This document shows, one piece after another, positions 49,358-57,654 of a stretch of 64,000 nucleotides of DNA. The notes below the pieces were generated by a model. It ran no database searches, was not told the origin of the DNA, and saw nothing but the letters and a program-made list of their open reading frames with translations. The stretch is from JANLVI01 sp031363915 (GTDB taxonomy: Bacteria > Vulcanimicrobiota > Vulcanimicrobiia > Vulcanimicrobiales > Vulcanimicrobiaceae), in the NCBI GenBank assembly GCA_031363915.1, contig JANLVI010000010.1, positions 1 to 64,000 on the forward strand, given 5' to 3'. Each line of letters begins with the position of its first letter. Position 1 is the stretch's first letter. The position numbers were made by a program, and so were the translations under genes.

Positions 49358-50013
49358 CGACGGCGACGCCCCGCATTAAGGAGCCGGTCAATCCCTGGCC
49401 GCATACGATCGGCTTTGCGCTTGCATCGCTCGGCGCCGTCATTGTCATTCTCCGCTTCCACGCCGACGCCGGTGCCGTCACCGTCATGAGCGTGTATGCT
49501 TTTGGTTTGATGCTCGCCTTCGGCGCAAGCGCGCTCTACCACTGGATCGGCGGGGCGGGGAAACGCCGCAATGCCGTCTTTCGGCGGATCGACCACGCCG
49601 CGATTTTCATCCTGATCGCAAGCACGCTCACGCCGGTGTATTGGTTCGGGCTCGATTTTGCGTGGCGCATTTCGATTTTGGCATCGACCTGGTTTCTTGC
49701 CATCGTCGGTATCACCGCGACCGTGTGGTTCGTCGGCGCGCCGCGGGCCTGGACGACCGCCGCGTACGTCGCGATCGGCTCGATCGTCATCATCCCGAGT
49801 GCACAGCTTGCCGTCGGTCTGCCGCATCAGACGAGCATCTTACTCCTCGCCGGATCGCTGATCTACATCATCGGCGGCGTCATCTACGCCACCCGGTCGC
49901 TGAACTTCGCACCGGGCCGCTTCGGCTTTCACGAAATGTTCCACCTCATGGTGCTTGCAGGCGCGGCCGTGCATTTCGCGGCGATCGCTTTCACCCTCAC
50001 GCCGCCGGGATGA
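49354..50013 (+). CDS. TrhA/hemolysin III family membrane protein
   Basis: PAQR-type protein with about seven helices: FGLMLAFGASALYHWIGGAGKRRNAVFRRIDHAAIFILIASTLTPVYW with the metal-binding His pattern, and GRFGFHEMFHLMVLAGAAVHFAAI near the C-terminus. An ATG-started version from 49486 would lack the first helix. The frame stays open upstream to about 49354 and encodes NPWPHTIGFALASLGAVIVIL, which fits the family's first helix, so the real start is upstream at a non-standard or unclear codon. The role may be in membrane lipid homeostasis. It follows the kinase gene directly. Confidence 0.8.
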   Translation, partial: VATATPRIKEPVNPWPHTIGFALASLGAVIVILRFHADAGAVTVMSVYAFGLMLAFGASALYHWIGGAGKRRNAVFRRIDHAAIFILIASTLTPVYWFGLDFAWRISILASTWFLAIVGITATVWFVGAPRAWTTAAYVAIGSIVIIPSAQLAVGLPHQTSILLLAGSLIYIIGGVIYATRSLNFAPGRFGFHEMFHLMVLAGAAVHFAAIAFTLTPPG

Positions 50014-50369
50014 CCGAACCGCTTGCTGGATCGTTGGCCTGCGCGAAATTCCAAGCATGCCGAAAGCCGTGCAACCTCGCAATCGAGCTTGGCATCGCGA
50101 AGGACCGCATCGAGACGATCATCGATTTTGCGGCGGCCGGGAAGCATCACGTCAAGACGGACGGATCGGCCGCGGCCGCCGATCGGCAGACCGTAGCCTA
50201 TCTGGCGAACCTCATCGCGTGGGGCGAAATCGTCATGCCGATTGCCGCAATCTACCCGTTCGATGCCATCCGTGACGCCTACGTCGAACTTGGGAAGCGC
50301 AAGACGCATGGAAAGATCGTCCTCGATGTAAGCGGCAAGATCGTTCAGCGGCTCCACCCGAGCAACTAA
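50010..50369 (+). pseudogene. C-terminal remnant of a zinc-type alcohol dehydrogenase/quinone reductase (MDR)
   Basis: An ATG overlapping the previous stop opens a frame of 119 residues. From about residue 24 it reads NLAIELGIAKDRIETIIDFAAAGKHHVKTDG, then IAWGEIVMPIAAIYPFDAIRDAYVELGKRKTHGKIVLDVSG. This is the last quarter of MDR-superfamily oxidoreductases. The catalytic and Rossmann domains are missing, and the first 20 residues do not match. It is therefore a gene fragment left by deletion. The expression and role of the product are doubtful. Confidence 0.7.
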
Positions 50370-50510
50370 GCGGCCTCCCGGCCGGATCGCGTCGGCATCG
50401 ATCTGCCCGGGGGTTGAGAACGCGGCGCGAACGGCTATGCGGGCCTGCGAAGATCGTCTTCACGACGGACAGACGTCTGTGCGGTAGCCTATAGTCGGAG
50501 GAAACACCAC

Positions 50511-50717
50511 ATGGAAAACAATCGCGGTCTCACCGTCGTAAACGAAGTACTCATGGGAGCCGCACTGCTGAGCGTCGTCGCCGTCCACGGCGTGATGCTG
50601 CTAATGATCGCACGCGGAAAAGCGGAACTCGACGGCCTCGCACCGCGCCTGACTCGCAAACTCGACCGCGATAGCGACACGGACCGCTATGGTAAGACGC
50701 TGATCGCCAACCACTAG
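50511..50717 (+). CDS. Small single-helix membrane protein (68 residues)
   Basis: ATG with a GGAGG site (GGAGGAAACACCAC spacing) starts a protein with one helix (NEVLMGAALLSVVAVHGVMLLMIARG) and a charged C-terminal tail RLTRKLDRDSDTDRYGKTL. The strong ribosome-binding site supports a real gene. ACAGACGTCTGT, a perfect 12-bp palindrome at 50469-50480, lies 30 bp upstream and could be an operator. I do not recognise a family. Confidence 0.55.
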   Translation: MENNRGLTVVNEVLMGAALLSVVAVHGVMLLMIARGKAELDGLAPRLTRKLDRDSDTDRYGKTLIANH

Positions 50718-50761
50718 GCGTCGAGAACAGGGACGCGCCGCACGCTTGCGAAGGCGCGTCT

Positions 50762-52132
50762 ATGACCACACCGCTCATTTCGCGCGTTCTCGGCGTTGCC
50801 GCAGCCGCCGCTCTGTTGCTGCCCTCGCTTGCATCGGCCCAATCTGTCGATCCGTTGCCGCCGGTCGCAATCGACCCGGCCATCGCCGCGGCGATCGCGA
50901 AAATCTCCCCGGACCGCTTGCGCGCATTCGATACGAAGCTCGTCTCCTTCGGGACGCGCAGTACGTTCTCCGAGGCACTGGGTCCCAAGCGCGGCATCTT
51001 CGCCGCGCGCGACTTCATCGCGGCGCAATTCCGCGAAATCGCGAAAAGCTCAGGCGGTCGACTGACGGTCGCGTACGACGAACATCTTCAACCCGCCGAT
51101 GCAAATCGGATCCCGCGCGACGTCCTCATCTCGAGCGTCGTCGCGACGCTGAAAGGTGACGATCCGAGCGGCCCCACGTACGTGATGTCCTCGCATATGG
51201 ATTCGCGTAACTCATCGAACGACGACGCGATCAAAGACGCGCCGGGCGCCGACGATAACGGTTCGGGAAGCTCCGCCGTCGTCGAGGCCGCACGCGTTCT
51301 CGCGCCGTTGCATTTCCGCGGCACGATCCTCTTCTGCACGTTCGACTCCGAAGAACAGGGACTATTCGGCGCAGAACACCTCGCACGCACGCTCGCGGCT
51401 GCAAGAATAACGATGGATGCAGATATTAACAACGATATCATCGGCGCGTCGGTCGGTCACGACGGTATCAAGCGCGGCGACATCGTGCGCCTCTACAGCG
51501 AAGCGCTGCCGCCGGATGCCGCGCTCAAAGACGTCAACGTTTACGGGCTCGAAAACGACTCGCCCTCACGTCAAGTCGCTCGTTACTCGAAGGAAATCGG
51601 TGAGGCATATGTCCCCGCGATGCATGTAGACATGCAGTATCGCGCTGACCGCTACGGTCGCGGCGGCGACCACGAAGCCTTTAACGCGCAAGGCTTTGCC
51701 GGAGTCCGCTTTACGGAAGCCGCCGAAAACTTCGATCATCAACACCAAGACGTCCGAGTCGAAAACGGCACTCAGTACGGCGATCTGCTCGAATTCATGG
51801 ACTTCGACTATCTCGCGCGCGTCACGCAAATCAACGCCTCGATCATGGCCTCGCTCGCATCGGCGCCCGCAAAACCAAAACGCCTCACGACTACGAACCC
51901 GCCGTACGTCTACGATACCGTGCTTAAATGGTCGGCGAGCAGCGGTGCGGCGAGCTACGAAGTCGTGTGGCGCCGCTCGAGCGAATCGCAGTGGACGCGG
52001 GCCCGCAACGTCGGAAACGTAACGTCCTACACTGCGACCAATCTCACCAAAGATAACTATCAATTCGGCGTCCGTGCCCTCGACGCGCAAGGCCATTGCA
52101 GCATCGTGTCGTTCCCGACGCTGGTTCGTTAA
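50762..52132 (+). CDS. Secreted M28 family aminopeptidase with C-terminal Fn3-like domain
   Basis: The 456-residue protein has a signal peptide (SRVLGVAAAAALLLPSLASAQ) and an M28 dinuclear zinc peptidase domain: YVMSSHMDSRNSS (His, Asp near residue 145), DAPGADDNGSGSSAVVEAARVL (Asp), FCTFDSEEQGLFGAEHLA (Glu-Glu) and later GRGGDHEAFNAQGFAGVRF. The last 90 residues (TNPPYVYDTVLKWSASSGAASYEVVWRR...TSYTATNLTKDNYQFGVRALD) form a fibronectin type III-like domain. It probably degrades peptides in the periplasm or outside. Confidence 0.9.
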   Translation: MTTPLISRVLGVAAAAALLLPSLASAQSVDPLPPVAIDPAIAAAIAKISPDRLRAFDTKLVSFGTRSTFSEALGPKRGIFAARDFIAAQFREIAKSSGGRLTVAYDEHLQPADANRIPRDVLISSVVATLKGDDPSGPTYVMSSHMDSRNSSNDDAIKDAPGADDNGSGSSAVVEAARVLAPLHFRGTILFCTFDSEEQGLFGAEHLARTLAAARITMDADINNDIIGASVGHDGIKRGDIVRLYSEALPPDAALKDVNVYGLENDSPSRQVARYSKEIGEAYVPAMHVDMQYRADRYGRGGDHEAFNAQGFAGVRFTEAAENFDHQHQDVRVENGTQYGDLLEFMDFDYLARVTQINASIMASLASAPAKPKRLTTTNPPYVYDTVLKWSASSGAASYEVVWRRSSESQWTRARNVGNVTSYTATNLTKDNYQFGVRALDAQGHCSIVSFPTLVR

Positions 52133-52181
52133 GGCCCCAAGCGGCCGAATCCGTTATCTGACCGAATCGTATCGCCGAACA

Positions 52182-52481
52182 CTAACCTGCTAGTTTTTCG
52201 ATTGTCTTTGCAAGGGAGAAATCGCGATCGGTTACTCCGCCGGCGTCGTGCGATGATAAGATAACCGTGACGTCGTTCCACGACACACGTAGATCGGGAT
52301 GATGGTTCGCAGCATTCGCCACTTTGGCAATTTCGTTGACGAACGCGATCGAGCCATCGAAGTTTTTGCGATCGAATGTTTTTTCGAGCGCCGATTGTTC
52401 GCCAAAGACCCAGCCCGGGAGTTCGGCTTGCAGGCGCGTTGCTATCTCGATTGTGTCTATCAGTTCGGTCTTGGCCATCAA
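52182..52481 (-). CDS. phhB: Pterin-4a-carbinolamine dehydratase
   Basis: The 99-residue protein has the PCD/DCoH motif VANAANHHPDLRVSWNDVTVILSSHDAGGVTDRDFSLAKTIE with the active-site His-His. It dehydrates 4a-hydroxytetrahydrobiopterin or related pterins and also helps some molybdopterin or tetrahydrofolate steps. It overlaps the hemL gene by 4 nt and is the last gene of the pyp-hemL-phhB operon. Confidence 0.92.
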   Translation of the reverse strand: MMAKTELIDTIEIATRLQAELPGWVFGEQSALEKTFDRKNFDGSIAFVNEIAKVANAANHHPDLRVSWNDVTVILSSHDAGGVTDRDFSLAKTIEKLAG

Positions 52482-53779
52482 ATCAGTCCTTGTGCGCGTA
52501 GCGCGTCGAGCGACCCGGCGATTGCGAGCAGCGTTTCTTCGACGTCTGTCTCCGAATGTTCGGTCGAGAGAAACATCACTTCGTTTTGCGAGGGTGCCAA
52601 GAGAATACCACGCTCGCGCATCGCATGATAGAACGCGGCGAACGCGCGCTCGTCGGCGGCGCGCGCATCATCGTAGTTTGCGGTGGGCGGCCCCGGGCGG
52701 AATTTGAAGTCGACGATGCTCTCGAGGTGCAGAACCGCATAATCGAGAGAGCGCTCGGCAAGCAGCCCGCGGATCCCCGCGGCAAAGCGCGCCGCGCGCG
52801 CGTTCATCTGCGCGTATACTCCGGGACGGCTTTCCAGAAAATCGAGAACGCGGTGGCCAAGAGCAATTGAGAACGGATTACCGGCGTGCGTTCCGCCCGT
52901 AAAACAGGGGCCGTCGGGCGCGAGCATCTTCATCACATCCGCACGACCGCCGAAAGCCGCGAGCGGCACACCGCCGCCGAGAATCTTGCCGATCGTCGTC
53001 AGGTCCGGCGCGAGTCCGAGCAGACCTTGTGCGCCGCCGAGTCCGAGCCGCAGCCACGTGATGACTTCATCGAAGATTACAAGTGCTCCGCGTGCGTGGG
53101 CGCGTGCAATCAAGCCAATAAGAAAACCTTGATGGGGCAGCACAAGTCCCATGTTGCCGACGATCGGTTCGACGAGAATCGCCGCAAGCCGATCGCCGAC
53201 TGCATCGAGCGCGCGATCGACATCGGCGAGATCGTTGTACCGCGCGACGGCAAGATCACGCGTGATGGCGTGGGGGATTCCCGAACGCGCTGCATCGCTC
53301 GTATGTGCGGAGGCGCCCGCATCGAGCAATGCGAGATCGAAATGCCCGTGATAGTTGCCGGCAAATTTGATAATCGCGTCGCGACCGGTGAACGCGCGAG
53401 CGACGCGGATGGCGCCGCTGACAGCTTCGCTTCCGGTCGTCGTAAAACGCAGGCGTTCCATACTCGGCAGATGCCCGCGCACGCGCTCGGCAAGCGCGAT
53501 CTCGCTCTCGTGCGTAGAGCCGAAAACGGCGCCGGCGGCGAGCACGGATTCGAGCCCCTGCGTGAGCGCGGGATGACCGTGGCCGAGGAGAAGCGGTCCG
53601 TACGCCATCAGATAGTCGATATAGCGTCGGCCGGCCGGATCGTACGCATACGCACCCGAACCGCGCGATTGGATGAACGGTTCTCCGCCGACGACCCAAC
53701 CCGAGCGCACCGCAGAATCGACTCCGCCCGCGATGACACCGCGAGCCCGCGCTACGATCGGTGATCCGTTTGCGATCAT
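52478..53779 (-). CDS. hemL: Glutamate-1-semialdehyde 2,1-aminomutase HemL
   Basis: PLP enzyme that converts glutamate-1-semialdehyde to 5-aminolevulinate, the entry of tetrapyrrole synthesis through the C5 pathway. The 433 residues contain ARGVIAGGVDSAVRSGWVVGG, LRFTTTGSEAVSGAIRVARAFTGRD near residue 111, FAGNYHGHFD, GALVIFDEVITWLRLGLGG and the PLP Lys in PDLTTIGKILGGGVPLAAFGG near residue 266. It is co-transcribed with a photoactive-yellow-protein homologue (stop and start adjacent at 53779-53780), tying pigment precursor supply to a sensor gene. A general class III aminotransferase role is less likely. Confidence 0.85.
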   Translation of the reverse strand: MIANGSPIVARARGVIAGGVDSAVRSGWVVGGEPFIQSRGSGAYAYDPAGRRYIDYLMAYGPLLLGHGHPALTQGLESVLAAGAVFGSTHESEIALAERVRGHLPSMERLRFTTTGSEAVSGAIRVARAFTGRDAIIKFAGNYHGHFDLALLDAGASAHTSDAARSGIPHAITRDLAVARYNDLADVDRALDAVGDRLAAILVEPIVGNMGLVLPHQGFLIGLIARAHARGALVIFDEVITWLRLGLGGAQGLLGLAPDLTTIGKILGGGVPLAAFGGRADVMKMLAPDGPCFTGGTHAGNPFSIALGHRVLDFLESRPGVYAQMNARAARFAAGIRGLLAERSLDYAVLHLESIVDFKFRPGPPTANYDDARAADERAFAAFYHAMRERGILLAPSQNEVMFLSTEHSETDVEETLLAIAGSLDALRAQGLI

Positions 53780-54196
53780 TTACGCCTCTGCGGTGATTTC
53801 TTCGGTCACTTCGGGCGCGTCGGTGCGCATCACGCAAATCGTACCAAGTTCGTCGTCGTTGCTGAGGCGCACGAAGACGACGGTAACTTTTTGCGGCCCA
53901 CGCTTAAACGGAAAGAGAAATTCAAACGGCTCGATGCTCGTCTCATCTGAGGTAAGGAACTCACGGAAACGGCCCTGGAATTTTTGAATCGCCGTGCACG
54001 GCGCGATGTCACGAAAAAAGTTGAGGCCGATGACCGGGCGCCCACCCATGTCTGCCATTTCGCGTTCATATGCGTTGTATTCGACGACGGTCCCATCCTT
54101 ATCGACGACGATAACGCCAAACGGAAGAACGTCGAGATTTTCTCCATGGAGTCGCTTGGCACGCTCGAGATCGGACGCATTAAAGCTTGTAGGCAG
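53780..54196 (-). CDS. pyp: Photoactive yellow protein (PYP) homologue, PAS domain
   Basis: The 138-residue product from CTG 54196 reads LPTSFNASDLERAKRLHGENLDVLPFGVIVVDKDG, then EYNAYEREMADMGGRPVIGLNFFRDIAPCTAIQKFQGRFREFL. This aligns with PYP without gaps from Tyr42 to Cys69: Tyr42, Glu46 and the chromophore Cys69 in NFFRDIAPC are kept, while Thr50 is Ala and Arg52 is Met. An AGGAGG site (54205-54210) lies 8 nt before the CTG and decides the start; an ATG-only call at 54058 would cut off half of the PAS fold. PYPs bind p-coumarate and sense blue light. A PAS sensor without the chromophore is the alternative. It is operonic with hemL and phhB. Confidence 0.8.
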   Translation of the reverse strand: MPTSFNASDLERAKRLHGENLDVLPFGVIVVDKDGTVVEYNAYEREMADMGGRPVIGLNFFRDIAPCTAIQKFQGRFREFLTSDETSIEPFEFLFPFKRGPQKVTVVFVRLSNDDELGTICVMRTDAPEVTEEITAEA

Positions 54197-54248
54197 AGCA
54201 AGACCCTCCTGATGGGAACTAACGCCATTCCGTGCGTGGTTCGAGAGA

Positions 54249-54275
54249 ACTCTTTCCGGACTATCCGGAAAGAGT
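54249..54275 (-). terminator. Perfect 11-bp inverted repeat between hip and pyp
   Basis: ACTCTTTCCGG (54249-54259) and CCGGAAAGAGT (54265-54275) pair over a 5-base loop. It lies 15 bp after the HiPIP stop and about 40 bp before the PYP ribosome-binding site. The T-run is weak, so it may be an attenuator or operator rather than a strong terminator. Confidence 0.55.
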
Positions 54276-54289
54276 CCGAGGTTGCGAGG

Positions 54290-54553
54290 TTAGCGGGCCT
54301 TGGCTGCGTACGCGATGCAATATCCCTTAGCCGCAATTTTGCCTTTGACGATACTGCACGCAGCGGGTGCTTTAAAAAGCGCGCAACTCGAACATTTGGC
54401 ACCTTTGGGTCCGGGATGATTGACGTATTTGTATTGTGCCTTTGTCCCGGCTGAATCGTCTGCAGCAACGGCAGTTGAGGCCGCGGCGGTCACCGCGAGC
54501 GGAATGCCGGCGAGCAACGTGAGACTGGCGAGTCGTGAAATCCGTTTGGCCAT
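54290..54553 (-). CDS. hip: High-potential iron-sulfur protein (HiPIP)
   Basis: The 87-residue protein has an N-terminal signal (ISRLASLTLLAGIPLAVTAAAS...VA) and the HiPIP core VNHPGPKGAKCSSCALFKAP, then CSIVKGKIAAKGYCIAY. Four Cys in C-x2-C-x8-C-x12-C spacing ligate a 4Fe-4S cluster, with the GYC-IAY end typical of the family. HiPIPs are periplasmic electron donors to the tetraheme cytochrome or reaction centre in many phototrophs. ATG 54553 has an AGGAG site. It is transcribed in the same direction as the bch-puf block and the pyp operon. Confidence 0.9.
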   Translation of the reverse strand: MAKRISRLASLTLLAGIPLAVTAAASTAVAADDSAGTKAQYKYVNHPGPKGAKCSSCALFKAPAACSIVKGKIAAKGYCIAYAAKAR

Positions 54554-54572
54554 AGGGACTCCTACATAAGCG

Positions 54573-54592
54573 GGTCGATGATTCGATCGACC
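54573..54592. promoter_or_regulatory. Inverted repeat upstream of hip
   Basis: GGTCGAT-GATTCG-ATCGACC (54573-54592) is a 7-bp inverted repeat with 6-bp spacer, 20 bp before the hip ATG. It has a different half-site from the GTGA-type operators and may bind another regulator. The rest of the 176 bp between bchZ and hip holds no gene. Confidence 0.4.
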
Positions 54593-54729
54593 GGATGTAC
54601 GTGTTTTCTTTTCCATGCAAAAGGCAACCTCGTCAGTCGCGATGCCTCTTGCCACATGAGCAATCCGCGGCGAAAATCGCTACCGAGGCCCAGCTCCCTT
54701 ACGCCCGGGAGTCGCAGATGGCGTGAAAA

Positions 54730-56316
54730 TTAGCGTCCGGGCGCGTATCTTGCGGTAACCTCTTCGATCACCGCAAGATCAACGTCGGTGCCGCGTTCGC
54801 GCGCGAGGGACTCGGCCTCGGCCCGCAATTTCTTATTGACCGATACACGCACGAAGAACGGTACGCGCTTGAGGGTTTTTTCCGTAAGTGCTTTCGCATC
54901 GTCGGTCCAACTCAGCACGCTGTTGCGGCCTTTGCCGCCGGCTTCGATATCGCTTGACGCCGTCATCAGTTGCGCGGTTGGGACCGTCGCTTTCACCGGT
55001 GGCGAAGCGGACGTGGGTAAGTTCGCAAAGAGCGTATCGAAGAGAATCTCGCATACCAGCTGCAAGAGCCAAACGGCACCCGCATAGCCCATGAACGGCG
55101 TGCCGGTCGCGCGGCGCACGACGGCGCCCGGAAACGAACACTGCGAGAAGCGTGTGGGCATCTTCTCTTGCGCGAGGATCATGCGCTCGTTGATCGAGCC
55201 GAACACCATCATGGGTGATGGACTCAGATCGCGCAGCGCGACGCGCACCTCTTCGCTCGGCGTACTCTCCGGGCCCGTGCGATACGCGCTATACACGATC
55301 GGCAAGCCGAGTTCGTCACCGAGATATTTCGTGAGGCCGTCTTTGTACGTCGGGGGTGCGACGATCGCGATCGGACTGTTGGCGAAAAAATCGCTATGCG
55401 TCGAGCGCCAGATATCTTGCCACGCGGCAAGCGTCGTCTTCTTCTCGTGCGAGATGAACGCCGCGACTCCGGCCTCGAGTCCCAGCGTCTTTCCAAGGCC
55501 TTCCAAAAACGCCGTCGTTGCTTCGAGGCCGATCGGGCCGCTGAACGTCGGCAAGCCGATCTCGCGCGCCATGGATTTGCCGTATTCTTCGTACATCACG
55601 ATCGTCGCATCGGCGTCCGCCAAATGCGGCGTATCGTACGACTTCGATTCGAACGGATAGATCAAGTTGATCTCGGCGCCGATGCCGGCAATCAGACGCT
55701 TGAGTTCGGCGATGTCGCTGTACGAATTGAAGTTGCCGTACGTCGGGCCGATGATATTGACACGCGGTTTCGTCTTCGCGGGATGCGGCGCGACGTCGGC
55801 CGGGCGCACGAAATGATCGCGATGCTCCCACAGGAACAAGAGCGAGCGGTCACGCGACTTCCATTCATCATCATCGAGCGAGTGCGAATCGAAGAAGAGC
55901 GCGGAGCCTTTGATGTGCGCTTCCATCGTCGTCCACGACGCACCGATGAGTTCGGAGACGGGCGTACTCACGATGAAGACTTGCCGGCCTTCCACTTGCG
56001 AGCGCGCGACTTTTTCTTTGAGCGCACCGAGCGTACCGGCGATCGTCACTTCGGTCTCCGAGAGTTCCGAGCACGTCACGTTCTGCAAATACGGGATGCA
56101 GTCGGTGTAGTTGATGACGGCGACGGCCGGCATCACGTGGCAACCGACGGGACCATCGAGTACGACGTTGGCATCGCCGAGCGAAGCAAACACCTGCATC
56201 GCGCCCGTATCGCCGCCTGCATGGTCGAGGTCGGTGACGCGCTTACGAATCGGGGTGTTGACCACATCCGACTGGAGTTCGCTCGAGGCGCGCGTGCGCG
56301 GCGGGGTGATCGCCAC
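54730..56316 (-). CDS. bchZ: Chlorophyllide a reductase subunit BchZ
   Basis: BchZ and BchY form the catalytic part of chlorophyllide a oxidoreductase, which reduces ring B to make the bacteriochlorin. The 528-residue product begins TRASSELQSDVVNTPIRKRVTDLDHAGG and has VVLDGPVGCHVMPAVAVINYTDCIPYLQNVTCSELSETEV with the Cys region near residue 59. It ends with the VPFFVRVSVNKKLRAEAESLARERG domain shared with BchB. It is the last gene of bchFCXYZ. ATG 56316 shares a base with the bchY stop. Confidence 0.94.
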   Translation of the reverse strand: MAITPPRTRASSELQSDVVNTPIRKRVTDLDHAGGDTGAMQVFASLGDANVVLDGPVGCHVMPAVAVINYTDCIPYLQNVTCSELSETEVTIAGTLGALKEKVARSQVEGRQVFIVSTPVSELIGASWTTMEAHIKGSALFFDSHSLDDDEWKSRDRSLLFLWEHRDHFVRPADVAPHPAKTKPRVNIIGPTYGNFNSYSDIAELKRLIAGIGAEINLIYPFESKSYDTPHLADADATIVMYEEYGKSMAREIGLPTFSGPIGLEATTAFLEGLGKTLGLEAGVAAFISHEKKTTLAAWQDIWRSTHSDFFANSPIAIVAPPTYKDGLTKYLGDELGLPIVYSAYRTGPESTPSEEVRVALRDLSPSPMMVFGSINERMILAQEKMPTRFSQCSFPGAVVRRATGTPFMGYAGAVWLLQLVCEILFDTLFANLPTSASPPVKATVPTAQLMTASSDIEAGGKGRNSVLSWTDDAKALTEKTLKRVPFFVRVSVNKKLRAEAESLARERGTDVDLAVIEEVTARYAPGR

Positions 56317-57632
56317 TAAACGCTCGCTTTCGGAACGGCGGCGACGTGCGAGACGATCGCGTCGTTGGCGATGAGATGCGTCGTGAGATCGATCTTGGGC
56401 GCCCAGGCCGAGTACGTCTGGACCGGTTTCTCGCCATCGGCAAAGAAGCGCGCGATTTTCTCGTAGCGATCTTTCGCACGATACGTCTGCATCACGAGTT
56501 GGAGAATGTCCGCAGCACCTTCGGCGAACATCATCGAGCGTGTCGCAAGGGCATTCGTATAGTAGATCGAGGGAATGCCGAGTTCTTTTGCGTGCGCGCA
56601 GAGTGGTGTCGTGCCGATGACGACATCGTACGGATGATCGGTGAGCGCACCGATCTCATCGTCGAAGTTCGCACCGTAGAGCACTTTGCAGCCGCGTTCG
56701 GCAAGCCACGCTTCTTCGATGCGCGCGAGCGGGTTCGTATTCACGGATGTCGAGAGATACGGCACCGTGGCACCGGCTTCGATCAACAGGCGCACGAGCA
56801 AGAATTCGTGACCTTCGTAGCCCGCAACCATCATGGTAAGGCCTTGGAGCGGATAATCCGCCATCGCGACTTTGACTTTTTCGCGTTCTTCGGTCGCAAC
56901 GGTCAGGGCAGTCTTTGCGTCGAGCTTCATCGCCTCCGCAACGCCCGTGATCCACGTGTATGTGCCATCGATCCCGACCGGCGCGCCTTCGATGAACGGC
57001 AGACCCTGCTTCATCTTCATGCGCTTGACCGATTCGCTGTAGAACGGATGCAGCGGAGCGTTGATCGCGCCGTCTACCATCGCGACGTAGTCCGTCCATT
57101 TCGGACCGGGCACGTGCGTATTGACGTGCGTGCCGATCTTGCGCAGCACTTCGTCGATTTTGATCGGATCGCTCGGGAACACTTCGCCGATCAGGTTGAC
57201 ACCCGAGCGCGCTTTGCGCTGCGCGGGCAGACGCCAGGTGAGCGAGTCGACGACGATGTCTTTCGCGCGGGCGTGCGTGTGCACGCTGTATGCCGGGAGC
57301 GGAACGTAGATGATCTCGGTATTGCCGATTTGCTTGGGCAGCAAGTCGAACGGCAGGCCGACGGTATCCGAGACGCACAGCGAGCAAATGGGAATGATCG
57401 AGGGCTGGTGCTCCTCGGCCATCTGGTGCACCATGCCCTTGAGTTCGTCGAACACCGAGCCTTTGGCCCAGATCTCCGAACTCACGCCCGGCGAAAACAC
57501 CGGCCGGTTGGCAACATAGAAGTGCGCGACGAACGTGTGTCCGTACAAGCATCCATCGCCGCTCGAAATCACGATCGGCATAGAATCTTCCATGCGCAGC
57601 AAATTGCGAATAGCCCCAAACGCGGGACACAT
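56316..57632 (-). CDS. bchY: Chlorophyllide a reductase subunit BchY, N-terminally short
   Basis: Partner of BchZ. The 438 residues from ATG 57632 begin MCPAFGAIRNLLRM, which is internal (about residue 55-60) in purple bacterial BchY. The Cys cluster candidates are this MCPAFG Cys, DGCLYGHTFVAHFY near residue 28 and IPICSLCVSDT near residue 82. The body matches BchY: AGYEGHEFLLVRLLIEAGATVPYLSTS and FAEGAADILQLVMQTY. The frame is open upstream but only back into bchX, without ATG, GTG or TTG, so the usual N-terminal extension is absent. No strong ribosome-binding site is visible. It starts 22 nt after the bchX stop. Confidence 0.9.
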   Translation of the reverse strand: MCPAFGAIRNLLRMEDSMPIVISSGDGCLYGHTFVAHFYVANRPVFSPGVSSEIWAKGSVFDELKGMVHQMAEEHQPSIIPICSLCVSDTVGLPFDLLPKQIGNTEIIYVPLPAYSVHTHARAKDIVVDSLTWRLPAQRKARSGVNLIGEVFPSDPIKIDEVLRKIGTHVNTHVPGPKWTDYVAMVDGAINAPLHPFYSESVKRMKMKQGLPFIEGAPVGIDGTYTWITGVAEAMKLDAKTALTVATEEREKVKVAMADYPLQGLTMMVAGYEGHEFLLVRLLIEAGATVPYLSTSVNTNPLARIEEAWLAERGCKVLYGANFDDEIGALTDHPYDVVIGTTPLCAHAKELGIPSIYYTNALATRSMMFAEGAADILQLVMQTYRAKDRYEKIARFFADGEKPVQTYSAWAPKIDLTTHLIANDAIVSHVAAVPKASV

Positions 57633-57654
57633 GGACGAGGCTTGCTTTGAGATG

